DNA of 64,000 bases from Coprinus comatus (GCA_034638255.1 JAWPGT010000011.1:744001-808000), one strand, 5' to 3'. Counted from the first letter of the stretch, positions 24,418 to 36,225 are shown. The notes: generated by a model not told the origin, from the letters alone. A program made the numbers and translations.

Positions 24418-24619
24418 GCATGCTATACCAGTTAAACATATATTTATTGTACTGTTTTGTTTTTTCTTTTTTCTTCTCAGAAATATATAAAAGGATATTA
24501 TTTATGTAATAATAACGGTTCAATGTGGTCCTGAGTCACTTAGGGTCTAATGGTTTAGTAAGTTGATCAAGACGGGACCAAACGGGACCAAACCAAGTCG
24601 CGACAACACTACATCAGAG

Positions 24620-24904
24620 GCCAGGCTCTGATGGTGTTGGAAATATAGATGGCATTGGAAAAGGAATTCTGACAATTTTGCCAGTTTAGAACTGTCAAAG
24701 ATTGTGGGTTCACGAATATGAGCATGATCCAATGTCCAAACAGGAGGATTAGGAGCAGGAGTAGCTGAAGCACAGGCCTGGGTGGTCAAGGCATGACTAA
24801 GAGTGCTGAGACCATGCAAGAATGCTTGCAGCTGATTCTCCACAGTATTCCAACCAGGCCATCGGGCCAAGGGTGGATTGGGATTGTTTGGGTGTTCATC
24901 ATTA
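24620..24904 (-). pseudogene. Gypsy H gag, second segment
   Basis: Minus strand encodes NPPLARWPGWNTVENQLQ, VWTLDHAHIREPTIFD and KLSEFLFQCHLYFQ, a gag capsid N-terminal region. It lies between the solo LTR D duplication TCATC and the hAT duplication CATCAGAG. Confidence 0.75.
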
Positions 24905-25223
24905 TCATCTGTTATGAGCCCACCCAAACCACCAGCCTGCACCACTACCACTGAGGAAGATCTGTTCACCATCTTCCCTAAGCTCATTCCCCAAGATGAC
25001 TCCATCATGGATAACATCATATGACAAAGAGACCCCAAGACACCACTATGACCTAACATTGAACTAAGTATAAGTTTCAGTTTATATTTAGAAGTTTGCA
25101 TTTCTCTAGCTCCAGTATTACTTATCAGTTTTGTCATTTTACTCCTGTTGACTAATCTTTCATTGTATATGGAGTAAATAGTCCCCAACCCTGATATCTC
25201 ACCTACTCCTGTTGACAACTCTT

Positions 25224-25442
25224 TGTGAGATGGGAAACAACACATGATAATATTTACATACACTGAATCATGTAGACATAACCTCAGTCTTCTATGTTAC
25301 ATGAGACTGAGGTATGTCAACTAGCCGCATGTAAGAAACATAGACTAACTTGCCTATAGTAGTATAATGACTATAGGTAAACAATACAAAGTCTTCTACA
25401 TTACACGAGACTGAGTAGTATAATGACTATAGGTTTCTAACA
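25224..25442 (+). repeat. Copia G 5' LTR with internal duplication
   Basis: TGTGAGATGGG to GGTTTCTAACA, 219 bp. It is about 104 bp longer than the 3' LTR because a block containing GTCTTCTACATTACACGAG and ATAATGACTATAGG is present twice. A CCTCAGTCT/AGACTGAGG hairpin lies near the middle. Confidence 0.88.
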
Positions 25443-25452
25443 GGTTATGGGC
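25443..25452 (+). promoter_or_regulatory. Primer-binding site, half-tRNA-iMet type
   Basis: GGTTATGGGC abuts the LTR, the first ten bases of the same site found in Copia A and C. Confidence 0.7.
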
Positions 25453-25503
25453 ATAATCCAATAGATTCCTCAATAACTGTAACACATACACTCAAGTAAC
25501 AAC

Positions 25504-28500
25504 ATGGCTCGAAAGACAAAGACCAAAGGGAAAAAGGCTCAATGTCACTCAATATCTCCTGTGTCTATGCTCACCCCAGTAGACTCAGACATAGAAAAAA
25601 TTGAACATGAACAGCACTCTCCCTGAGCTTCAACCAGTGGCACTGGCAACAATGTCACCACACCCAGACAACAGACCAGATCTCACTCAGCAGCCTCCAA
25701 TGCTTTGCAGTCCCCAGCCAAGATAAACAACAACTTTGCAATTTCACCAAATTCATTCAACAGAATCATCAATGGGCCAGATTTCCCTAAAATGATGAAG
25801 ATTGTCTCATTGGCATAGGCACAGGCTCAAGTTCCAATTGCTACATCATCAACAAAGCATACATCCTCTGTCCTTTCTCTTCTCAATGGACCTTGTCTAT
25901 CTTGCAAGAATCCAAACAGAATTTTGAAGAATGGAAGGCCGATGTCATCCATCACCTTCAATCAACAGGGGCAGATGACTATATTCACGGAACAGAACTC
26001 AAGCCTGATCTGGTATCTGAACCACTTGCATACCACCACTGGAAGAAAAATCACTCTATGGTCTGTGGTTTCCTTAGGGGAACCATTGCTAAAGCCGAAT
26101 TGAAATGTTTTGAGAACTCCAGAATTGCCTCTGACTTATGGACTGATATTCATGCCAAATATGATTTCTGCAACACTGCTTCCAAACTAGACTCTGTCAT
26201 GGCCATGCTCAAGTCCCCTTTTGATGACTCCAAAGGGGTAACCATAAAAGATCAATTATACGAATGCCATAGAAGATCAATTAAATGAATGCATATGCAA
26301 AGTTGATCGTATCTATACTTATGGCATGCCTACTTCAGAAGAGTTCAAACTTTTCTTAATCATGCATAGACTTGATAACCCCATCACCAAAGAGCTTCAT
26401 GACAAAGTAGAGACCATTATGTCTAGCAGAAACTCCACCCTTGAAGACATCCGACCCTTAGTAATTTGTCACGACTATTGTAAACACCTATCAAACACCA
26501 AAACTGTCTTCACATCAAATTCTCACAATCCCCCTTCCCACACACCTCTAACATGCACCAACTGCCGTCGCCAAGGACATTCCATCCAATTTTGTGTCGC
26601 TAAAGGAGGAGGAATGCATGGGAAATCAATTGATGAAGCAAATGAAGCTCAATCCCTTGCCAGAAAGAAGAAATCTGACAAGAAGAAACAGGGCACAGGT
26701 GGACCAGCAAAGGCAAATGCGGTCACTGATGACATGACTCCTAAAAGTACAGAGACTATAGATATCGTGTCTTTCATTGCACACTCAATGACTCAAGCTG
26801 ATATAGATGAATTCGCTGGTATTACAGAATACCTTTGCAGTCTTGACATCATGTCAACAGACCCTGCTCTCATATCTTCGTCAACCAATTCACCTCCCCC
26901 CTTCATTCTTGACTCAGGTTGCACCATCCATATGTCCCCCCATATTACAGACTTCACCAACCTCAAGCCAGTCACCAACAGACGTGTCACCAGTATGAAT
27001 GGCTCATCAGCCAATGCATGGGGTATAGGTGATTTAGTCATTAGAGCCTCTCCATCTTCCCCCATTATCACTCTCCAGAACACCTTGTATGTCCCTGATG
27101 CGACCGTCTGCTTACTGTCCATTGGTGTCATACTTGACACAATCACTTCTTCCGTCAACTTCTTTCCCAACAATGCTTGCATTACCCTCAACAACAATAC
27201 GCAGTTCTTTGGCCCCAGAGTTCTGAATTGCCGACTCTGGATGTTGAAGAACCTGTTATGAATGTTAGCACGTCACCAGACTATTTCAAGGAAGTTCCAG
27301 AAATACCGCTTGATTCTATTTCTAACTGAACTATTATTAACTTACACTAATTACTCAGCCAGGCTATAGTTAGTGCAATTATCTTTAGTATAGTTATTTT
27401 CTTTCATCTTGTCTCATCCCTTGCACTCTTACCAGTTTCATATTTACTTATTACATGTTTCACCTTTATTACAAGTTTTGGTAGGAGAAGGGATAACTAT
27501 ATGTTTCATCTTTGTTTTGTGTATTATTGGGCTACTTGTAGACAGTATAAATAGTCGCTTGTATTAGCCCTTGGAGCCTCAAGCTTCAAGTTGGTTAACT
27601 TCTAATCTACTTGTTCTACAACCTTCTGCCTGAACACCAGAACAGTAGTCTAACTTGTAGAGATTGAATGCCTGTCTCAAGTGGCTTAGTGCCCAAGAGA
27701 TCTAGGATCATAACAGAACCATCCCACAGATGATGTCACACATCACCTCACTACACCATTACCAACGCTCCAGATTTGACATGGTCATCTTGGCCATGCC
27801 AATAACCAAGCAATCTACCAAATGGTCAAAAGTAAATGCGCATCAGGTATGACTATCAACATGTCACTTCCTCCAGCCAAATGTAGTGACTGTGTTTTGG
27901 GAAAACAGACTTGATCTTCAGTACCATCAATGAGATCAACAGCAAAGAGTGCAAGGAAGTTGGGGATCATCTGGGTTGACTTGTCAGGACTGCAGAGTGT
28001 GAAGTTGGCAAATGGTTATGAATACTTCATGAACATTGTTGATAACTATAGTAATTATGCATGGACATACCTTCTACAGAACAAATCAGATGCATTCACA
28101 AAATTAGAATCTTGGGCATTGGCTACTGAGAGGGAATCATCTACTTGCATAGGAATCATTTGCATTGACAATGGGGAACTCAAATCTTTACAGATGGATA
28201 ACTGGTGCTCCAAAAACAGATACACCAGACAACTCACCACTCCCTACATCTCAGCTCACATTGGGAAAGTTGAACATTTTCACCGTACCATCATGAATAA
28301 GGCTCATACCATGAAGATCCATTGCAAGATGCCCAACAATCAATGGGATGAGTTTGTATCCACTGCTACTTACCTCACAAACAGGACTTACACTAAGTCT
28401 ATCCACAAAACCCCACATGAATTATGGTATGGTTCCAAACCAGACTTATCACATCTCCATGAAATTGGTTGTTGCACATTCACACTATTGATGAACCAAC

Positions 28501-30662
28501 ACAATCCCAAGATATTGCCTTGCTCTATTGAATGCATCCTTGTTGGTTACTCCTCAGATTCTAAAGCTTACAGACTCTACCACCGTGAAACCCACAAGAT
28601 CATCACATCATATCATGTTCAATTTATTGAATCATTCCAATCCATCGAAACCCCACTTCATCCTGGGAAAATTGTTGACATCCCACCAGACATCCCACAG
28701 ACTACAGAGCTACCATCACTACCTACTACAGACCCCGAGAATTCTGCCCAAATTCCTCATCGGTCTGCATGCATTGCAGGTTTACCTCCCACCCTCTTAC
28801 CCACACCTGCAATTGAACACACACTGCAACTCTCACAGCATGAAATACCACCTCCCAATTTACCCAAACAACAACAATGAGCCCTCAAAAGAGAATGACA
28901 ACTGCTGCATAAACATTTAAAACAGTCGTTCAACCCTACCATGAACATTTCCTCAGAGGATTTACTTGTTCTGACTGACAAACTATCAGATGACGCTCTT
29001 GCTTCAATCACAGATGAATAAATCAACAACATCTCACCAACTGCACCATCCTCAATCCGTGAAGCACTTGCATCACCGCAAGCAGCTGAGTGGACAGAGG
29101 CAATCAATGAGGAACTTAAGTCCCTCCAACATTGTGAGGTTTTTGAATATGTTCGATGATCTGACGTTCCAAATAATAGACAAATTATGAAGGGAAAATG
29201 GGTACTCACTCCAAAGAAGGATGAAAACAATGTTGTGTACTGCTACAACGCAGGTCTTGTTGCCTGTGGCTTCCAACAAATTTACAGTCTTGATTACAAT
29301 GACACAACATCCCCAACCACTCAATTAGAAGCTCTTAGGACCATCTGTCACATTGCTGCTGCTCAAGACTAAGACATCCTTCAAATTGACATCAAAACTG
29401 CTTACCTACATGGTGAACTACCTGAAGGTGAACATCAATACATGGAACAACCAAACAGATTTGAACCAAAGGATAGGCCAAGGAAGGAATGGGTTTGGAA
29501 GATAGTAAAGGGTTTATATGGTTTGAAGCAGAGTGGTAGGATTTGGAACAAGACAATGAATGGTGGAATGGTAGATGAATGGGGATTTGAGAGGCTGGTT
29601 ACAGAACCTTGCACATACAGAAGAGTAGATGAATCAGGTGAAGTTACAACAAGTGTTCATGTTGATGATTTTGTCTATGTGCCCTCCACTAAAGATGCAG
29701 GAAACAATTTTTTGACCAATGTTGGTTCAAAATGGAAATTCCAAAACATCAGCAAAATCAAACACTTCTTAGGTATTGCTGTCCTCAGAGATAGGCACAA
29801 CAGATGCATAGCACTTTCGCAAACAGCTCTTATTGAGAAAATCACATTGACATTCCTAACCTCACCCATATATCCACCCCATACTCCCATGGATCCCACA
29901 CTTAAACTACAATGACCTCAACCCAACAACATCGCCACCAAGGATGAACAAAACCTACCTTACTGCTCACTTGTAGGATCTATGATGTACATCATGATGG
30001 CTACTCGCCCAGATATAGCATATACGGTTGGGAAATTGGCACAGTTCTTGGATTGTTACAGAGCTACTCACTGGGAGGCAGCTCTAAGGTGTGCAAGATA
30101 TCTGTATACAACAAAGGACATGAAATTATGGCTGGGCAGTATGGACAAATTGATTGTGAATGGAAAGATGACCGACAGTACAGGTCCTTCACCCACATCT
30201 CTTATAGGCTTCAGTGATTCCTCATTTGCCAACTGTCTCGACACGCAATGTTCATCAATGGGTTATTGCTTCTCCCTAGGGAGCGGCATGATCTCATGGT
30301 TGGCACGCAAACAGAAACTTGTTGTGACATCATCTACCAAAGCCGAATACATTGCCATCAGTGAAGCAACCTGCGAATCAGTATGGTTAAGAAACTTCAT
30401 CACTGAACTTGGACACAAATGCACCAAATCCACCATTATATTCTGTGACAACAACAGAGCAATCTGCCTTGCAGGAGACCCAATTGATCATGGACACACA
30501 AAACACTTCGACATCAAGTACCACTTCATCCGACAATATGTACAAAACCAGACTATTGACATGTGGCATATCGACACCACAAACAACATTGCTGACCTAC
30601 TCACAAAACCATTACCCCGTCCTGCTCTCAAAAGACATTGCTTATCTATGGGTGTCTGCTGA
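25504..30662 (+). pseudogene. Copia G gag-pol, disrupted
   Basis: Gag starts at ATG 25504 (MARKTKTKGKKAQ). Stops and a frameshift follow before the capsid core at 25893-26288. A CCHC knuckle (CTNCRRQGHSIQFC) lies near 26560 and the protease (FILDSGCTIHMS) near 26900. After LTR O come the GAG-pre-integrase motif (HGHLGHANNQ then CSDCVLGKQ), integrase (IWVDLSG, CIDNGEL, HIGKVEHFHRT), RT (QIDIKTAYLHGEL, GLYGLKQSGR, VHVDDFVYV) and RNase H (TSSTKAEYIAISEA, IADLLTKPLPRP), ending at 30662. The RT box is HVDD rather than YVDD. Confidence 0.9.
27254..27714 (+). repeat. Solo LTR, family O
   Basis: TGTTATGAATG to GGATCATAACA, 461 bp with 8-bp perfect terminal inverted repeats (TGTTATGA/TCATAACA). A perfect GAACC duplication flanks it (27249-27253 and 27715-27719). 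A TATAAATAG box is at about 27547. It splits Copia G between protease and integrase, and removing it restores the frame. Confidence 0.92.
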
Positions 30663-30868
30663 AACAGACAAGGAGGAGATCATAAGCCGAAGAACTTCAA
30701 GAACTTCAAGACTGACAACAATCAGGAGGAGTGCAGAAGTCAGGAGGAGTAATTTTTAATTTCAATGAAGGAAAAACTTTTTATTTGTAGTAGTCCATCA
30801 CTATTCCCTATTCACCTTCATCTTTGTTTTCTTTCTATCACTTTTATTTCTCAAGTGTTGAGGAGGAG

Positions 30869-30983
30869 TGTGAGATGGGAAACAACATGTGATAATATTT
30901 ACATACACCAAATCATATAGACATAACCTCAGTCTTCTACATTACACAAGACTGAGTAGTATAACGACTATAGGTTTCTAACA
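30869..30983 (+). repeat. Copia G 3' LTR
   Basis: TGTGAGATGGG to GGTTTCTAACA, 115 bp, preceded by the purine tract GAGGAGGAG. Confidence 0.9.
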
Positions 30984-31289
30984 CTCTTCCATTGTATATG
31001 GAGTAGTATTATAAAGTGATGATGAGTATTAGGATATACTTAGTCAGTAGCTATTATTAGGTACATCCCTAGAATAGTATAAATACTCAATGTATTAGAT
31101 GATTAAAACCTCAAGCTTTAATCTCTTCTGTTGTATCCCTTATACATCTTTGTCTCCATACCCTTTGGTCACTAGAGAGAAAGGCCTTTGGATTGCAGCA
31201 AAGTGTTTATTGAATGCATGTTCCCAAACAACTGCACTCTAGTGTTTAAGTTCCAGGAGTGTTCAGCTTAATGGTTCATAGTCATAACA

Positions 31290-31729
31290 TCATCTGCATT
31301 ATTGTCATCATCATCATCATTGCTACTGCCACCACCATCACCACCATCAGGTGGGTTTGGGGGGTTTTGCAGAACACCGTTAACAGGATTGGCTGGAACA
31401 CAGGGATTTTTGGGATGATTTTCGGAATCAGAATCCCTATTGTTCTCATCCATCAAAACATCAGGATGAAAACCACTGGGAGGGTTCGGAGTTGGGTTGT
31501 TAGCTCAGCAATGACCAAAGTTAAATGCAGGCAGACCTCCATGACCATGAATATTGGTCACAGAGTTGGATCAGGACAGATTCAGTGAACAATAACCAAA
31601 GGGAGTAGGGGTAAGAGGGGAACCAGTATCAAAAATAGACCTAGCAGCAGGAGTAGTCTGAACACAAGCAGGCTCTTTAGCCTGAACACGAGCAGACTGG
31701 GAAGGAACAGTAGTAGTAATCCCAGACAT
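31290..31729 (-). pseudogene. Gypsy H gag, first segment with start codon
   Basis: Minus-strand ATG at 31729 opens MSGITTTVPSQSARVQ. The frame, with a few stops, runs through a Pro/Asn-rich stretch to a Gly-Ser-Asn-Asp run (GGSSNDDDDDNNADD) at the LTR D boundary, and continues at 24904. The position 170 bp inside LTR N copy 2 fits a 5' gag start. Confidence 0.7.
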
Positions 31730-32225
31730 AGACACAAGAGAGACAGTACCAGAAGTTGGAGTCTGATATACTATTAAGAATGGGGATCAGAAGATGAACT
31801 AGTGATGTTGGATTGAGGCTTCAGCTTCAATGTATGTGTTGCACCCTTCCAAACTGTGATTAGCCTCACTTGCAAGAGGACCAAACAGTTGGAAAGAATG
31901 TTAGGAGGAATTATGGAGGAGTGTAGAGAATGAGAGAAGAGACAAGATTGACTTAGAGTTGGAACAAGACAGAGACAGAGGATAAGTACAAATACTATGT
32001 TGATATCAGACTAAAGGATGTACATGAGCAACTAGCAATTAAATACATTGTTTACCAATATTGGAATATAACATATCAAAATATAAGATAACAGAACAAT
32101 GGGCCAACATACTAAAAAGGACAATGCCAACCAAAAAGGGAAATAGCCAAAACAGGAAGTTGGAATGGAACAAGCAAATAAGTACAGAAGGTCCAAGAGG
32201 TTGGTGACTGATAACAAGATTGACA
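31730..32225 (-). repeat. LTR N copy 2 and internal leader, the 5' end of Gypsy H
   Basis: LTR 31899-32225 (327 bp), minus-strand TGTCAATCTTG to CCTCCTAACA. The leader 31730-31898 precedes the gag ATG. It pairs with the copy at 9831-10156. Confidence 0.7.
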
Positions 32226-33274
32226 GTTGGAACTGTTGGAAGGTCAGAAGAGTTGTCAGAAGGTCAGTTGGTGGCACAGTACATGACAATGTGACAACTT
32301 ACCAAATTGTAATAACTTGATATAAAGAAAACAATCTGTTTAAAGATTGTTAATTTCATCAAGTTAGATAGGAAAACACTTACAAGAAAAACAAAACATC
32401 CCCTAGACCCAAGGTCCAATGCCAGAATCTATAGAAACCTCTATAAAAGAGGCCAAGTAGGTACCACACAAGTGTAAAATGACTATTGGGGCCCTCAATA
32501 GCATTAATACAACTTGACACAGGGCATCCCCCTACTTGAGATTGGGCATAAAGAGAAAGAGGGACAGAGTAAGGGCAGAGTAAGGGCAAAGAAAGGCAGA
32601 GTAAAGGGAACAAATGAAAACTGATTTTTTGCTGCCTGAAACCTAGGCATTTTATATCCCAGAAACATGCCATACATAATGTGCTAATTTTGGATAATGC
32701 CAGCAAACAAGTCAGAAGTCTGGAGCTAGTGCTGTCACTAGACCCTGAGGTTTAGTTAATGATACAATTGGTACCATGGTCACCATTGTGTGCTGGCAGT
32801 ATTGTGTCATGGTATATGTCATAGGTTAACAATAAAAATGTTGTCACACACTCATTCCTGGGCAGTTTAGGCCGTGTAAGGGCTTGTTCTGTGGCTCTGA
32901 AAAATGCCGTCCCAGCGCTGTATTGGGCGTCCCGAGGGTACCATTACTCACAGAGTTATTTAGCATATACTTTAGGTTATATAAAAATAGAATATCTCAT
33001 GCTATAATGGTCCGATTTTAATGTTCTTTTCACGTACAGAACGGAAATCACAGTCTCTTACTAATGGTGTAGGTAAATAACGAGTTGAACAAACAATTGT
33101 GGTGCAATAAATGAAATTAGAGATAATGTACACAGTGATTACATCATATCTCCGTCAACAATGATTGCAACTACACATGGTAATTGTTACCAGCACCGCA
33201 TTAACGAGGGCTTTTGTTTGCAGGTAGTTACGTAATATTCCGTTAGGTTTTCACGGTGCTATGAGCCATTCTTT
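32226..33274. other. Non-coding stretch, partly CpG-rich
   Basis: No ORF is supported. 32540-32610 holds short AGTAAGGGCAGAG repeats. 32860-33240 is noticeably richer in CpG (GGCCGTG, CCCAGCGC, CCCGAGG, TTAACGAGG) than the surrounding decayed elements and has no match elsewhere in the window. Confidence 0.35.
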
Positions 33275-33543
33275 GGAGTATATTAGAAATCTACTAAAGA
33301 ACTAAGAACTTTAGTAGAATCTTACTACAACTTATGTTTTTTTGCATATGACAAAACTAAAGTGTAGAAAATCATCATTAATCATGAAAAAATGTGTCAT
33401 ATAATAGTAATAGGTATATACATACAAACATATGTACAATAAAAGGCACATATATATGTATAATGAAAGGAACATACATATGTACCCAATTAAAACAACT
33501 AGTGGTACCTATTTGTTACCACTTTTGGGTCATCAGCTACCTG
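33275..33543. mobile_element. Foldback element copy 3, right arm only
   Basis: One or two TAGTAG..CTACTAAAG units are followed by the full about 215-bp outer arm, ending CAGCTACCTG at 33543. This is the best-preserved right terminus of the family and confirms the CAGGTAGCTG end. Confidence 0.8.
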
Positions 33544-34407
33544 GCCTTTTGTCAAGTTTTGAGAGCACCAGGTCTGTATTTGTTCTGTTGTCCAGGTGTT
33601 TTTGGAAAAGTCATCAGGCATTGGGGATTGTGATGTGACAGAGAAAGCATATATATATTCATCACATCTAATATGGCTTAATAATCTATGATGTTATTCA
33701 TATGTTTCTGACATATGAACTCCACTTGGTGATGGCCTAAATGGCACTTGCACTAGCCCCTCACTGTGCTTGGAGCCTACATTTACATAAATCAGCTGCT
33801 TGTCACTGTTTGGCTTCAACCATGCATAGAGAGGGGATGGGTAGGAGCCTGCCTTACCTATGGGTTTGAGTGTGGGTGTGGTTTGTTTGCATGCAAGTGT
33901 GGATGGATGGATGGATGTGTGCATGGATGTATTAGATGATAACACCTGTTTTGGTCTTTGTATTCTACCATCCAGATGACCCATTACTCCAGGTCTTTAT
34001 GCCAGGATTATAATGTCATTTTTCCAAATGATCCAGTTTGTTCCATCAAAATTTTTGTGGTCAGGCAGGATTGTAGTGGAGTGGTTTGCCATGGTGTAAA
34101 AGTGTCTGAGTAGTATCTCTTGTATTTGTAGATTTTGTGTAGTGTGTTTTTTTATAATTTAGGAACATGCTCAGGGCCCATAACCTGAAAGAGTATAACT
34201 ATAATACAGCTACATGAAGAAATGAATATGAAGATACATTCTTACCTCAGCATTAGAAAGTGAATATAATTGCTGAGGTATCATTGAGAAAATTTAAATA
34301 TTTTCAGAACCAAACAACTTTTGGAACACAAACAAATATCTCAAACATCATAATACAAAAGAGACCCATAAACAGACATGTAAGTGTCCTCAACATCAAT
34401 CCCAATA
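33544..34407 (-). mobile_element. Copia family C, 5' LTR, primer-binding site and leader
   Basis: LTR 34186-34407 (222 bp): minus-strand start TATTGGGATTG (consensus TGTTGGG) and end ATACTCTTTCA. The primer-binding site GGTTATGGGCCC is at 34174-34185 (minus strand). 33544-34173 is internal leader without a clear ORF, cut by foldback copy 3. It includes GGATGGATGGATGGATG at about 33901-33917. Confidence 0.72.
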
Positions 34408-34963
34408 GTTCTTGTTCCTGAAACTTATGTAGGTAGTACTATCTATCATAATGCAATGTAAAGTGACCCTAGTAATGTAAAATACCAAAAAAAAGGGCAT
34501 AGTTTTCCATCTTTCCTCAAATAAAGTAGTGTAATTGATAAAGATAAACCAGACAAGTATTACAAGATAAAGTTTTTCAAAATTGACCTAGTACAATCTT
34601 TTCCAGCCCTTAAGGAATGCCTAACTTTTGGATGAATACTACTTTTTTTAGATGTATTTCTAATTTTTAGATGTAATACAAGCCTTTGTGAGGCCAAAAA
34701 GGATACATTTTAGTTATCCATCCTATTTTCTATATAATACACCAGTTAGATCATAAATAATGAGTGTGTGAGCTTAGATATTGAGGCTGAACAATATGGA
34801 TGACAAAAGATTGAGAAGAGGTTATTAATTATATTCAGACTCCACTCCCAGCTAATATCTCAATGCAGGTCATTGGCCATGGTTGACAGTCCATGATAGT
34901 CAATGAGAGGAGCTTTAATTTCATTTTTTGGCAAATAAAGATTTTCTCACAACAACTAATATA
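34408..34963. other. AT-rich non-coding stretch
   Basis: No gene, repeat or structural signal recognised. Confidence 0.3.
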
Positions 34964-35175
34964 GTAAGGGACAAAACTGTTCTAATGTTTTGAAGTACTA
35001 ACAAGATTGCTTTATATCTCAGGAACCACATAGTCTACTCACTTGTGAATTTAATTGTAAATAGTCTAATTCATTGTCTATTGGTTTCCAAAGTCTCATT
35101 ATGTAAGCTAAAAATGCGTGGGAGATATGAATTAATTATTATTTCATACTCATTGGAACGGTTTTGTCCCTCTCA
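34964..35175. mobile_element. MITE-like palindrome or terminal structure of a Tc1 element
   Basis: AGGGACAAAACTGTTCTAATG at the left and CATTGGAACGGTTTTGTCCC at the right form about 20-bp inverted repeats some 170 bp apart, near TA dinucleotides. It lies directly beside a minus-strand Tc1-like transposase remnant, so it may be that element's 3' end with an inverted internal repeat. Confidence 0.55.
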
Positions 35176-35199
35176 AAAATTATATACAAAATGGATATT

Positions 35200-36225
35200 C
35201 TAATACTTGGTACAGGCTCCCTTAGCCTATCAAACTGCCTGAACCCTTCTAGGCATACTTTCTATCAAATTCTGACATACTTCTGGCTTTATGTCATTCC
35301 ATTCTTTTTGTACCCTTTCCTATACTATTAGGAGGAGAATCATACTCTCCTAGCTTTATTTTGAGATGATTCCAAAGATGTTCTATGGGATTAAGATCTG
35401 GTGATTGTGGGGGCCATACCATGATCTCTAATCCAGACTCTTCAAGCCATTTTGTTGCCTTTTTGCTCTTGTATTTGGGGTCATTGTCTTGTTAAAACAC
35501 CATATCCTCCACATTCTTGCCATAATACTCAATGCTTTGCTGCAGTTCATCCTCCAAAATTTGAACATATAGGTCAGCATCCATCTTGCCTTCAATTCTA
35601 GTAGCATATCCAACCCCTTCCAACAACATACAACCCCAGATCATAAGATTTCCTCCACCAAATTTTACTGTTTCTTCTACCAGCCTATTATTCAACTTCT
35701 CTCCTGCCTTTTTCCATACCCAAACTCTTCCATCTGACCCAAACCAATTGATTTTAGACTCATCTGTGCAAATTACCCTTTTCCAATCCTCCAATGTCCA
35801 ATCAGCATGCCTCTCTGCCTATTCCAACCTTTTCCTCCTATGAATTATATTGAGTTTAGGTCTTTTCTGCTTCACTACAGCCTTCATTCCAACATTTTTG
35901 AGTCCCCTTCAAACTGTTTTGGTTGATATAGGTTGGGCAACAACATTTTGGAGTGATTTGATAACTTGAGATACATTATCAGCTTTGCAAGATGTAATAA
36001 GGTGGACAGAATAATGGATGTCAGAGGAAGAAAGCTTAGATGGATGACTACTAACAGATTTAGAAAGGGTAGATCTGTGTGTGGAACAAAGTCTAGAGAT
36101 AGTACCAAGTCCAAACCAGTCATAGAAGTGATTTGATGAGCAGAGTTGCCTTTATCCAAGTAGGAAAGAACTTGGTTAATTTGGGTAGAAGGAAGAGCAT
36201 GCATATAATAATTAGGGATTGTCAT
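35200..36225 (-). pseudogene. Tc1-like transposase, decayed
   Basis: Minus strand from ATG 36225. An N-terminal helix-turn-helix (INQVLSYLDKGNSAHQITSM) is frameshifted into a second helix region. Then come WKRVICTDESKINWFGSDGR, FGGGNLMIWGCM, QDNDPKYKSKKATKW and WPPQSPDLNPIEHLWNHLK, the DDE triad with 34-residue spacing. Stops and frameshifts are scattered. It differs from the Tc1 at 16271-17581 (YSDECYI versus CTDESKI), so it is a separate family. Confidence 0.85.

Larger units (their letters stand above)
20179..24611 (+). mobile_element. Near-intact hAT DNA transposon
   Basis: The 4433-bp element has ends TAGTGTTGCCG and CGCGACAACACTA (inverted repeat TAGTGTTGYCGYG) and a perfect 8-bp target duplication CATCAGAG (20171-20178, 24612-24619). 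It holds a single multi-exon transposase gene. Excision restores the Gypsy H gag frame. It is the least damaged DNA transposon in the window. Confidence 0.93.
25224..30983 (+). mobile_element. Ty1/Copia family G, complete but degenerate
   Basis: Both LTRs, a primer-binding site, gag-pol and a purine tract are present, with a perfect 5-bp duplication CTCTT (25219-25223 and 30984-30988). A solo LTR O sits inside. The coding region has multiple stops and frameshifts. Confidence 0.93.
24910..31289 (-). repeat. Solo LTR, family D, copy 2, split by Copia G
   Basis: The LTR consists of 24910-25223 and 30984-31289. The minus-strand start TGTTATGAC lies at 31289 and the end at 24910. A perfect TCATC duplication flanks it (24905-24909 and 31290-31294), so it inserted as a unit into Gypsy H gag before Copia G landed inside it. 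Confidence 0.9.

Noticed and set aside
24547..25263. 238-residue minus-strand ORF as one gene
   Set aside because: It is a fusion of the LTR D minus strand with the Gypsy H gag second segment across a target duplication, not a single gene.
9831..32225. LTR N copies 1 and 2 as the two LTRs of one Gypsy element
   Set aside because: Both copies are followed by the same internal leader on the same side, so both are 5' LTRs of separate elements.
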